Source: JAQTNA01 sp043743785
GTDB lineage: Bacteria > Pseudomonadota > Gammaproteobacteria > Burkholderiales > Rhodocyclaceae
Length of the DNA stretch: 15,271 bases
Reading direction: 5' to 3'
Assembly (NCBI GenBank): GCA_043743785.1
Contig: JAYTVW010000071.1
Span: 1 to 15,271 of the forward strand
Part shown: in pieces, positions 1-6,326 of the stretch
Layout of the letters: each line of letters begins with the position of its first letter
How positions within the stretch are numbered: position 1 is the first letter of the stretch
The notes under the pieces: model-generated
What the model saw: the letters and a program-made list of their open reading frames with translations, nothing else
Database searches by the model: none
What the model was told of the DNA's origin: nothing
Program-made: the position numbers and the translations under genes

Positions 1-551
1 CCAACTACGATCACCACCAGTTCGTGCAGGGGGGCTTTCGCGTCGTGCCGCCGGCCACCGCCCGCCGTGGCGCCTTCCTGGCCAAAAACGTGGTGCTCAT
101 GCCCTCTTACGTGAACATCGGCGCCTATGTGGACGAAGGCAGCATGGTGGACACCTGGGCGGCGGTCGGCTCCTGCGCCCAGATCGGCAAGAACGTGCAT
201 CTTTCCGGCGGCGTCGGCATCGGCGGCGTGCTGGAGCCAATGCAGGCCAACCCCACCATCATCGAGGACAACTGTTTCATCGGCGCCCGCTCGGAAATCG
301 TCGAGGGCGTCATCGTGGAAGAGAATTCCGTAATATCCATGGGTGTGTACATCGGACAGAGCACGAAGATTTATGACCGGGCCACGGGGGAAATCAGCTA
401 TGGCCGCATTCCCGCCGGATCGGTGGTGGTCAGTGGCAATCTGCCCTCCGCCGACGGCAAGTACAGCCTATACTGCGCCGTGATCGTCAAGCGCGTCGAT
501 GCGCAGACGCGCGCCAAGACCGCCATCAACGAACTGCTGCGCGGCGATTGA
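1..551 (+). CDS. dapD: 2,3,4,5-tetrahydropyridine-2,6-dicarboxylate N-succinyltransferase, 5' truncated by window edge
   Basis: This cytoplasmic enzyme transfers succinyl from succinyl-CoA to tetrahydrodipicolinate in lysine/diaminopimelate synthesis. The reading frame is already open at base 3 (NYDHHQFVQGG...) and runs to TGA at 549-551, so 182 C-terminal residues are visible. The family is about 270-275 residues, so the N-terminal third lies outside the window. The visible part shows the left-handed beta-helix hexapeptide pattern (VLMPSYVNIGAYVDEGSMVD, then GGVGIGGVLEP and IIEDNCFIGARSEIVEGV), as in DapD trimers. It ends in the short family-type tail (AKTAINELLRGD). pilU follows 46 bases downstream on the same strand and dapE, a later step of the pathway, comes after that. 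GTG at 24 is an internal valine, not a start. Identification is firm. Confidence 0.96.
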   Translation, partial: NYDHHQFVQGGFRVVPPATARRGAFLAKNVVLMPSYVNIGAYVDEGSMVDTWAAVGSCAQIGKNVHLSGGVGIGGVLEPMQANPTIIEDNCFIGARSEIVEGVIVEENSVISMGVYIGQSTKIYDRATGEISYGRIPAGSVVVSGNLPSADGKYSLYCAVIVKRVDAQTRAKTAINELLRGD

Positions 552-585
552 TTCACGGCATGGGGGGCTCTGCCCCCCTTCCTGC

Positions 586-591
586 AAGGAG
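586..591 (+). promoter_or_regulatory. Ribosome binding site of the pilU-type gene
   Basis: AAGGAG at 586-591 lies six bases before ATG 598. It fixes the start at 598 rather than at an in-frame upstream codon near 499, which would overlap the end of dapD and add a non-family N-terminus. Confidence 0.8.
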
Positions 592-597
592 AATGGC

Positions 598-1788
598 ATG
601 ATCCTGGACAAGCTGTTCCGGCTGATGGCGGAAAAACAGGCCTCGGATATCTTCATCTCCGCCGGCGCGCCCATCCACATCAAGATCCAGGGCCAGACCC
701 TGCCGATCAACCAGCAGGTGATGCAACCAGCCATGGTCCAGCGCATGGCCAGTGAAATCATGACGCCGGAGCAGTTCGCCGAGTTCGAGACCGGCAAGGA
801 GATGAACCTCTCCTTCGGCATCCAGGACCTGGGGAATTTCCGCGTCAATTGCTTTTTCCAGCGAGGCAGCGCCGCCATCGTCGTGCGCTACGTGCTGGGA
901 GACATTCCCAGCCTGGAATCCCTCGGCCTGCCCCCCATCCTGGCGGACATCGTGCTGGAAAAGCGCGGCCTGGTGCTTGTCGTCGGCGCCACCGGCTCGG
1001 GCAAGTCCACCACCATCGCCGCCATGCTGGACTACCGTAATACCAACAAGACGGGCCACATCCTGACGGTGGAAGACCCCATCGAGTATCTTTTCAAACA
1101 CAAGAAATCCATCGTCAATCAGCGCGCTATCGGCGTGGACACCAACAGCTGGGCCGAGGCGCTGAAGAACGCCATGCGCCAGGCGCCGGACTGCATCATG
1201 ATCGGCGAAATCCGCGACCGGGAAACCATGGCAGCGGCCCTGGCCTATGCCCAGACCGGCCACTTGTGCGTCGCCACCCTCCACGCCAACAACAGCTACC
1301 ACGTGCTCAACCGGGTGATCAATTTCTTCCCCCTGGAAAACCGGCCGGCCCTGTTCATGGACCTGTCCGCCACCCTGCGCTGCGTCATTTCCCAGCGCCT
1401 GGTGAGGAAACCCAACGGCTTGCGCATTCCGGCAGTGGAAATCCTTTTGAACACCCGCAACATCGCCGATCTCATCGTCCGGGGCGAAATCAACGGCATC
1501 CGGGAAGCCATGGAACAGAGCCTGGCTCCGGGTTGCCAGACCTTTGAGGAAGACCTATTCCGCCTGTATCGGGAAAAGGCCATCACCCTGGAGGAAGCCC
1601 TGGCGGCGGCGGACTCGCCCACGAACCTGTCCTGGCTGGTCAATAACGCCCAGATAGAAACGCCCCAGCCGCCGACGCCGGTGGTGTCCCATGGGTCGGA
1701 GCGAGCACCGGTAGACTTCGAATCTTCGATCACCGGCGCCTCCTTCTCCGAGATGTCCCTGCACATGCAGGATGCCGGCCACAGCTGA
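598..1788 (+). CDS. pilU: PilU-type type IV pilus twitching/retraction ATPase
   Basis: Hexameric cytoplasmic AAA-like motor of the PilT/PilU family, which powers pilus retraction together with PilT. The product is 396 residues. Visible motifs are Walker A GATGSGKS (about 130-137), the Asp box TVEDPIEY (157-164), Walker B IMIGEIRD (200-207) and the His box HLCVATLHANN (222-232). The stretch SIVNQRAIGVDTNSW and the NRVINFFP segment favour PilU over PilT. The last 45 or so residues, rich in Pro and Ser, extend past the ATPase core and look disordered. The start at ATG 598 has a strong RBS. It sits between dapD and dapE, so it may be co-transcribed with dapD, and a candidate terminator follows it. 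Its presence suggests that the genome also has a type IV pilus and a PilD peptidase elsewhere (inference). A PilT assignment is less likely. Confidence 0.9.
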   Translation: MILDKLFRLMAEKQASDIFISAGAPIHIKIQGQTLPINQQVMQPAMVQRMASEIMTPEQFAEFETGKEMNLSFGIQDLGNFRVNCFFQRGSAAIVVRYVLGDIPSLESLGLPPILADIVLEKRGLVLVVGATGSGKSTTIAAMLDYRNTNKTGHILTVEDPIEYLFKHKKSIVNQRAIGVDTNSWAEALKNAMRQAPDCIMIGEIRDRETMAAALAYAQTGHLCVATLHANNSYHVLNRVINFFPLENRPALFMDLSATLRCVISQRLVRKPNGLRIPAVEILLNTRNIADLIVRGEINGIREAMEQSLAPGCQTFEEDLFRLYREKAITLEEALAAADSPTNLSWLVNNAQIETPQPPTPVVSHGSERAPVDFESSITGASFSEMSLHMQDAGHS

Positions 1789-1808
1789 CCCGTCCAAGCG
1801 AATCCCCC

Positions 1809-1840
1809 ACGGCGGCGCGGTATTCCGCGCCGCCGTGTTT
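1809..1840 (+). terminator. Candidate rho-independent terminator after pilU
   Basis: A perfect 12-bp stem, ACGGCGGCGCGG (1809-1820) and CCGCGCCGCCGT (1825-1836), closes on a TATT loop and is followed by GTTT. The stem is very GC-rich, but the T-tract is only three bases, so termination may be partial. It lies between pilU (stop 1788) and dapE (start 1864). Confidence 0.6.
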
Positions 1841-1863
1841 CAACCTGCATTACTCATACCCGA

Positions 1864-2997
1864 ATGACCTCGAATCCTACCCTGGAGTTTGTCAAGGAAC
1901 TCATCAGTCGCCCCTCCGTCACGCCCGAGGATGGCGGTTGCCTGGAACTCATCGCGGCCCGACTCGCGCCCCTGGGCTTCAGCCTGGAACGCCTGGATCA
2001 GGACGGAGTCAGCAACCTGTGGGCACGGCGCGGCGCCACCGGCCCCCTGTTCTGCTTTGCCGGCCACACGGACGTAGTGCCACCGGGGCCTCTCGAGCGC
2101 TGGACGTCAGCCCCCTTCGTACCGGAAATCCGCGATGGCATTCTTTACGGCCGGGGTGCTGCCGACATGAAATCCTCCATTGCCGCCTTTGTCGTGGCCG
2201 TCGAGCGCTTTGTCGCAGAGCGGCCGATGCACGCCGGCTCCATTGCCCTCTTGCTGACGTCCGACGAGGAAGGTGACGCGGTCTGTGGCACCACTAAGGT
2301 CGTGGAAGCCCTCAAGGCCCGCAGCGAAACAATGGATTATTGCGTGGTCGGCGAGCCGACGGCGGTTGCGCGCCTGGGGGACACCATCAAGAATGGCCGC
2401 CGCGGCTCCCTGAACGGCAAACTGGTGGTCAAGGGCGTGCAGGGCCACGTGGCTTATCCCCAGTTGGCGGACAACCCGGTGCATCGGGCGGCCCCCGCCC
2501 TGGCGGAACTGGCGGCAACAGAATGGGACCAGGGCAACGAATTCTTCCCGGCCACCACCTTCCAGATTTCCAACATCCATGCCGGCGCCGGCACCACCAA
2601 TGTCATCCCGGGCAACCTGGACGTGCTGTTCAATTTCCGCTTCGCACCGGTCAGCGATGCGGACAGCCTGAAGGCAAGGGTACATGCCGTGCTTGACCGC
2701 CATGGGCTGCACTACGATCTAGCCTGGACCCTGTCCGCCAGCCCCTTCCTGACCGGACGGGGCACCCTGACCACCGCCGCCGAGGAAGCCATCCTGGCGG
2801 CGACCGGGGTTGTGACGGCATTGTCCACCACCGGCGGCACTTCCGACGGACGCTTCATCGCCACCCATTGCCCCCAGGTTGTAGAACTGGGACCGGTAAA
2901 CGCCACCATCCACAAGGTCAATGAATGCGTGGCGGTAGCCGACCTGGCCCCCCTGGCCCGCATCTACGAAGGCATGCTGAGCCGTTTGTTGACCTGA
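1864..2997 (+). CDS. dapE: Succinyl-diaminopimelate desuccinylase
   Basis: Cytoplasmic dinuclear zinc hydrolase of the M20 family that releases succinate from N-succinyl-LL-diaminopimelate, giving LL-DAP for lysine and peptidoglycan. The product is 377 residues, the usual family length. All expected metal and catalytic residues are visible: H68 and D70 in FAGHTDVVPPG, D101 in GRGAADMKSS, E135 (general base) and E136 in TSDEEGDA, E164 in GEPTA, and H350 in NATIHKVNE. The GGTSDGRFI segment is also typical. ATG 1864 gives the normal family N-terminus (TLEFVKELISRPSVTP). No convincing Shine-Dalgarno precedes it. It follows the candidate terminator by 23 bases. A repeat-containing spacer separates it from prmB. 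Confidence 0.97.
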   Translation: MTSNPTLEFVKELISRPSVTPEDGGCLELIAARLAPLGFSLERLDQDGVSNLWARRGATGPLFCFAGHTDVVPPGPLERWTSAPFVPEIRDGILYGRGAADMKSSIAAFVVAVERFVAERPMHAGSIALLLTSDEEGDAVCGTTKVVEALKARSETMDYCVVGEPTAVARLGDTIKNGRRGSLNGKLVVKGVQGHVAYPQLADNPVHRAAPALAELAATEWDQGNEFFPATTFQISNIHAGAGTTNVIPGNLDVLFNFRFAPVSDADSLKARVHAVLDRHGLHYDLAWTLSASPFLTGRGTLTTAAEEAILAATGVVTALSTTGGTSDGRFIATHCPQVVELGPVNATIHKVNECVAVADLAPLARIYEGMLSRLLT

Positions 2998-3017
2998 TGG
3001 CCTATGAAAAACATATT

Positions 3018-3135
3018 GAAACGCCGAGGCGCAGAGGCGCCGAGAAATCAAAAGCGCAACGATCTTCCGCCTTTTTGAATCTCGACATGCGGCTGAACCA
3101 ATATCCATCGCTTTTCCTCTGCGCCTCTGCGTTTC
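3018..3135. repeat. Intergenic inverted-repeat element (REP/MITE-like)
   Basis: The dapE-prmB spacer holds two 19-base arms in inverted orientation, GAAACGCCGAGGCGCAGAG (3018-3036) and CTCTGCGCCTCTGCGTTTC (3117-3135), which match at 18 of 19 positions. Each arm contains short internal repeats of GAGGCGC/GCAGAG type. The arms enclose about 80 bases with weaker complementarity (AAAAGCGCAACGAT near 3050 against CATCGCTTTT near 3107). Transcribed, this would fold into a long hairpin between the two genes. The form fits a non-autonomous repeated palindrome. Copy number elsewhere in the genome cannot be seen here. Confidence 0.7.
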
Positions 3136-3162
3136 TAATTGCCTTTTTATTTATCTGAAATC

Positions 3163-4059
3163 ATGAACGATACCTCCTGCCTCCTCACCCTGCGCGACTG
3201 GCTGCGCTATGCGGTCAGCCGCTTCAATTCCTCGGGCCTGTTCTTCGGCCATGGCACGGACAACGCCTATGACGAGGCCGCCTACCTGATCCTGCATACC
3301 CTGCACCTACCCATTGACCGCCTGGAGCCTTTCCTCGATGCCCGGGTCACTCCCGGGGAGCAACTGGCCCTGGCGGATATCATTCGCCGCCGCACCGAGG
3401 AAAAGATACCCGCCGCCTACCTGACCCGGGAAGCCTGGCTGGGGGATTTCAGCTTCTACGTGGACGAACGGGTGATCGTACCCCGCTCCTACTTCGCCGA
3501 ACTTCTGGAAGATTGCTTCATGCCCTGGGTGCAGGATCCGCAAGAGCTTGAGTCCGCCCTGGACTTGTGCACCGGCTCCGCCTGCCTCGCCATCCTCATG
3601 GCCCACGCCTTCCCCAATGCGCAAGTGGATGCGGTAGACATCTCGCCGGAAGCCCTGGAGGTGGCCCGCCGCAATGTGACGGACTACGGACTGGAAGAGC
3701 GCATCGAGCTGATCCAGTCCGACGTGTTTGCCGGGCTGGGTGGGCGCCAGTACGACCTCATCATCAGCAATCCGCCCTACGTGACAGCCCCCGCCATGGC
3801 CAGCCTGCCGGCCGAATACCTGCACGAACCGGCCCTGGCCCTAGGCTCCGGGGATGATGGCCTGGACGTGGTGCGGCAGATCCTGGCCGGCGCCCGCGCC
3901 CTGCTGAAGCCAGGCGGCATTCTTGCCGTGGAAGTGGGACACAACCGCCACATCGTCGAGGAAGCCTTCCCTGAACTGGAATTCACTTGGCTTGGCACCC
4001 GCAGCGCGGAAGACAAAATATTTCTTTTGCATGCGGAGCAACTGCCGGAAGGATACTGA
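3163..4059 (+). CDS. prmB: Ribosomal protein L3 N5-glutamine methyltransferase
   Basis: SAM-dependent methyltransferase that modifies a glutamine of ribosomal protein L3. The product is 298 residues. It has an N-terminal helical substrate-recognition region (about 1-90), the SAM-binding motif I LDLCTGSACLAI (133-144), an acidic residue after strand 2 (AVDIS, about 157-161), and the catalytic NPPY at 203-206. The following sequence (PAEYLHEPALALGSGDDGLD) and the start LRDWLRYAVSRF are PrmB-like and separate it from the release-factor enzyme PrmC. ATG 3163 is chosen because it gives the family N-terminus. An in-frame ATG at 3139 would add eight residues read from the repeat-bearing spacer. It is followed by about 400 bases without a recognised gene. 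Confidence 0.93.
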   Translation: MNDTSCLLTLRDWLRYAVSRFNSSGLFFGHGTDNAYDEAAYLILHTLHLPIDRLEPFLDARVTPGEQLALADIIRRRTEEKIPAAYLTREAWLGDFSFYVDERVIVPRSYFAELLEDCFMPWVQDPQELESALDLCTGSACLAILMAHAFPNAQVDAVDISPEALEVARRNVTDYGLEERIELIQSDVFAGLGGRQYDLIISNPPYVTAPAMASLPAEYLHEPALALGSGDDGLDVVRQILAGARALLKPGGILAVEVGHNRHIVEEAFPELEFTWLGTRSAEDKIFLLHAEQLPEGY

Positions 4060-4461
4060 ATCCGGTAAACTCTGGCGCCGATAAAAATACCGCCCATTCC
4101 CGGGAGTATTCCCATGGGCATTTCCAGGCGAATCGGGAGTGAATGACAAATCTGCAAAAAACTCAAATAGCCTTATTTAAAACAGGGCAATTGAACAAGA
4201 TGGCGGCAGACTTCCGAAAATCGCCCTGGATAAGCATGGGCATCCCACCAAAACCTCCCAGGCGCGGCGAAACATTCAATTTATCGTAACCAGCATATTG
4301 CAAAGGAATGGGTAGGCAGTGTATTTTGTATGCCTTGTCGTGCTGGCGGTGACAAGGGCAGAGCCGGAACCTTGCCATGGCTTGGCCGATGCCAGCATCA
4401 AGCTTCAGTGAAATCCCCGGCCTTGCAGACGGCTGCCAAGTCCATACCTGGAACAACCATC
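4060..4461. other. Spacer without a recognised gene between prmB and the response regulator
   Basis: This stretch is more AT-rich than its neighbours. I see no convincing coding sequence on either strand. It holds a possible promoter (4298-4327), an imperfect inverted repeat TGCCTTGTC/GACAAGGGCA (4331-4339 and 4351-4360) that could form a leader hairpin, and GCCCAT/ATGGGC (4092-4119) flanking a short inner stem. No clear terminator with a T-tract follows prmB. Confidence 0.5.
4298..4327 (+). promoter_or_regulatory. Possible sigma70-type promoter for the response regulator
   Basis: TTGCAA (4298-4303) and TATTTT (4322-4327) are separated by 18 bases and match the -35 and -10 consensus at 4 of 6 positions each. 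A start point near 4334 would give a leader of about 130 bases that contains the 4331-4360 inverted repeat. The match is weak, so this is only a candidate. Confidence 0.3.
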
Positions 4462-4941
4462 ATGACCGACCAACGCCCCATACTCCTCGTCGAGGACAAT
4501 CCTGACGACGAGGCACTGACCTTGAGGGCCTTCGCCAAGAACAAGATCGGGAATCCCGTGGTGGTGGCGCGGGACGGCGTTGAAGCCCTGGATTATCTTT
4601 TTGGCACTGGCAGCCATGCCGGTCGCGACCTGCGCGTCATGCCTGCCGTGGTCCTGCTGGACCTGAAGTTACCGCGGGTGGATGGACTTGAAGTGCTTCG
4701 CCGCGTACGCGCGGATGTCCGCACCGCGCTCCTGCCGGTGGTCGTGCTGACCACCTCCAAAGAACAACAGGATATCCACGAAGCGTATAGTCTGGGCGCC
4801 AACAGTTATATCAGAAAACCGGTGGATTTCGAACGTTTCATTTATGCGGTGGGCCAACTCGGCCTGTATTGGCTATCCCTGAATGAACCGGCAGATTTGA
4901 GCTGCCTGAGTCAGGAACCCGGCGCCGCTCTGCGTTTCTGA
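4462..4941 (+). CDS. Stand-alone response regulator receiver protein (CheY/Rcp1-like)
   Basis: A single REC domain of 159 residues with no DNA-binding or enzymatic output domain. The acidic pocket is seen in LLVEDNPDD (E11, D12), the phospho-acceptor is D67 in VVLLDLKLP, the Thr switch is T97/T98 in VVLTTSK, and the conserved Lys is K119 in YIRKP. The VEDNPDD start and the GVEALDYLFGTG stretch resemble the Rcp1 group, whose members often partner with phytochrome or hybrid kinases. No kinase is in the window. ATG 4462 gives the normal REC start. An in-frame upstream extension to about 4330 would add about 44 residues without domain character. The stop is 7 bases from the stop of the convergent pseudopilin gene. 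Its role is likely protein-protein signalling; the target is unknown. Confidence 0.92.
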   Translation: MTDQRPILLVEDNPDDEALTLRAFAKNKIGNPVVVARDGVEALDYLFGTGSHAGRDLRVMPAVVLLDLKLPRVDGLEVLRRVRADVRTALLPVVVLTTSKEQQDIHEAYSLGANSYIRKPVDFERFIYAVGQLGLYWLSLNEPADLSCLSQEPGAALRF

Positions 4942-4948
4942 TACCAAT

Positions 4949-5446
4949 TCAACGCGAAACCGACGGGCTGCCGGTATCCTTTTCCAGGGCGGAAAATTTC
5001 CAATCCGCGTAGCGCTGGCTTTTCTCGAAGCCAAGCAGTTCGATTGGAAACCCAGCCTGTTTCAGGGGCTTGGTCGGGGAGCGGGAATACACCGCGACGA
5101 TCCGATCATTCACCCGCACCAGGCCCCAGTCGGTGGAATTGCTGATGGGATCCCGGTAAAGCCGGCGCAGGTGGCGCATGGGAAAGGGAAAACGCGGATC
5201 TTTCAGCAGGTATTCCAGCCGTGCCGGATATTCCTGAGCGCCACCGGGGGATTTATCCCGATAGGAAATCAGCGCCTGGCGGATCTGCTCCCCATTGAAA
5301 AGAAGTTCCGCTTCCTTGTCCCGCCGCACACTGGTGTGCCAGACCTCGCCCACCGCCGCCAGCAGCACACCCATGAGCACCACGGCGAAGAGCACGCCAA
5401 GATAGGTGAAGCCGCGCTGCTGCCCCCTGGCCGGTCCCATGCTCAC
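4949..5446 (-). CDS. Atypical minor pseudopilin lacking Glu5, last gene of the secretion cluster
   Basis: About 165 residues. A short basic leader ends in QQRG (cleavage after G12), followed by FTYLGVLFAVVLMGVLL, a class III (type IV pilin-like) signal and the hydrophobic stalk helix. Position +5 of the mature form is Gly instead of the usual Glu. This recalls GspK-type tip pseudopilins, which also lack Glu5. The globular part shares an LRRLYRDP segment with the two genes upstream. It continues with SNSTDWGLVRVNDRIVAVYSRSPTKPLKQAGF cut by no stop, then a polar tail. The start is uncertain: GTG 5446 overlaps the upstream TGA by four bases (GTGA), while ATG 5440 and GTG 5449 are also in frame. 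A tip or initiator role in the pseudopilus is an inference. Confidence 0.82.
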   Translation of the reverse strand: MSMGPARGQQRGFTYLGVLFAVVLMGVLLAAVGEVWHTSVRRDKEAELLFNGEQIRQALISYRDKSPGGAQEYPARLEYLLKDPRFPFPMRHLRRLYRDPISNSTDWGLVRVNDRIVAVYSRSPTKPLKQAGFPIELLGFEKSQRYADWKFSALEKDTGSPSVSR

Positions 5447-5850
5447 CACGCGCTGAAGCGCTCACCGTCCCGGGACACGCCCTCGGCGCTGCTATGCAGA
5501 TCATACACAGCGCCAGGGTCGGACTTGGGCGGCGGCGCATTGATGACCCAGGCGTCGTCCCGCTCCAGCAGAGGATCCAGGGGCAGGCGCCGCAGATAGT
5601 GCTGGCTCACCAGGTCATCAAGTTTTGCCGGGTAACGGCCCGTGTCCCCATGGAACTTGTCGATGGCGTCCCGGGTCGTCGCCAGGGTTTGCTTCAAGGC
5701 CGTTTCCTTGGCCTTTTCCACGTGGGCGAAATAGCGCGGCACGGCGATGGACAGGAGGGTGGCAATGATGGCCATCACCACCAGCAGTTCGATGAGCGTA
5801 AATCCGCCTCCCCAACCGCCCGCTTCCCGCTTCCCGCTCTCCACTTTCAT
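5443..5850 (-). CDS. GspG-like minor pseudopilin (second of three)
   Basis: 135 residues. The leader ends GGWGGG (cleavage after G16) and is followed by the canonical FTLIELLVVMAIIATLL with Glu5 present (E21 in the precursor). Then come a helical segment (AHVEKAKETALKQTLATTRDAI cut short here), a GRYPAKLDDL stretch as in GspG, LRRLPLDP, and a C-terminal VYDLHSSAEGVSRDG ending in Trp. The layout parallels the gene just upstream, so the two are probably paralogues. ATG 5850 overlaps the upstream stop in a TGATG junction and is preceded by GGGAG. Two GTG codons just upstream are less likely starts. It would be processed by a prepilin peptidase that is not in this window. Function as a minor subunit of the pseudopilus is inferred from position and fold. 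Confidence 0.88.
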   Translation of the reverse strand: MKVESGKREAGGWGGGFTLIELLVVMAIIATLLSIAVPRYFAHVEKAKETALKQTLATTRDAIDKFHGDTGRYPAKLDDLVSQHYLRRLPLDPLLERDDAWVINAPPPKSDPGAVYDLHSSAEGVSRDGERFSAW

Positions 5851-6326
5851 CACCACTCCCGGTAGGCCACGCCGTTCAGCCCCGTGCGCGGCGACAGGGA
5901 ATGGACGTCATAGATATCCTCGCCTTCCCGCGGTTCGTCAGGCGGGCTTGCATAACTGCGCTTGCCCCAGGTGGTGGCGGTACCGGCGCCTTGCACACTG
6001 CTGAACGGGTCCGGCGGCAGGCGCCGCAGGAAATAGACTCTGGCCTTGCTGGCGCTCTTCAGGTCATCCATGCCATTCACCAAATCTTCAAGCTTTTTCG
6101 GATAGCCCGATTCCGTCACCGACTTGGCGATGCGGCCCTCGTCCGCCGCTTTCTTGTAGGCATCCAGGGCGCTGCGGATCTGACGCAGGGAACTGCGCAA
6201 CTCAGCCTCCTTGGCGCGCTGCAGGGAAAGCTCCAGCACCGGCACCGCCGCGCTCACCAGGATGCCGACGATGGCCACGGTGGCCACCAGTTCGATGAGC
6301 GTGAAGCCGCGCCCGTACGCTTTCAT
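5850..6326 (-). CDS. GspG-like minor pseudopilin (first of three)
   Basis: 158 residues. A very short leader, MKAYGRG (cleavage after G7), is followed by FTLIELVATVAIVGILV with Glu5 (E12). The amphipathic helix (LQRAKEAELRSSLRQIRSAL) leads into GYPKKLEDLVNG, then a longer insertion, YFLRRLPPDPF, and a C-terminal DIYDVHSLSPRTGLNG ending in REW. The PPDP and YDxxS elements align with those of the major GspG at the head of the operon (IPPDPWG, YDLLSFG), but the Asp-rich calcium loop of GspG is not evident. It overlaps the secretin gene by four bases (ATGA), so translation is probably coupled. I read it as a minor pseudopilin derived from GspG. Confidence 0.9.
   Translation of the reverse strand: MKAYGRGFTLIELVATVAIVGILVSAAVPVLELSLQRAKEAELRSSLRQIRSALDAYKKAADEGRIAKSVTESGYPKKLEDLVNGMDDLKSASKARVYFLRRLPPDPFSSVQGAGTATTWGKRSYASPPDEPREGEDIYDVHSLSPRTGLNGVAYREW

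Noticed and set aside
499..597. Upstream extension of the pilU gene
   Set aside because: It would overlap the end of dapD and lacks PilU character; AAGGAG directly before ATG 598 fixes the start.
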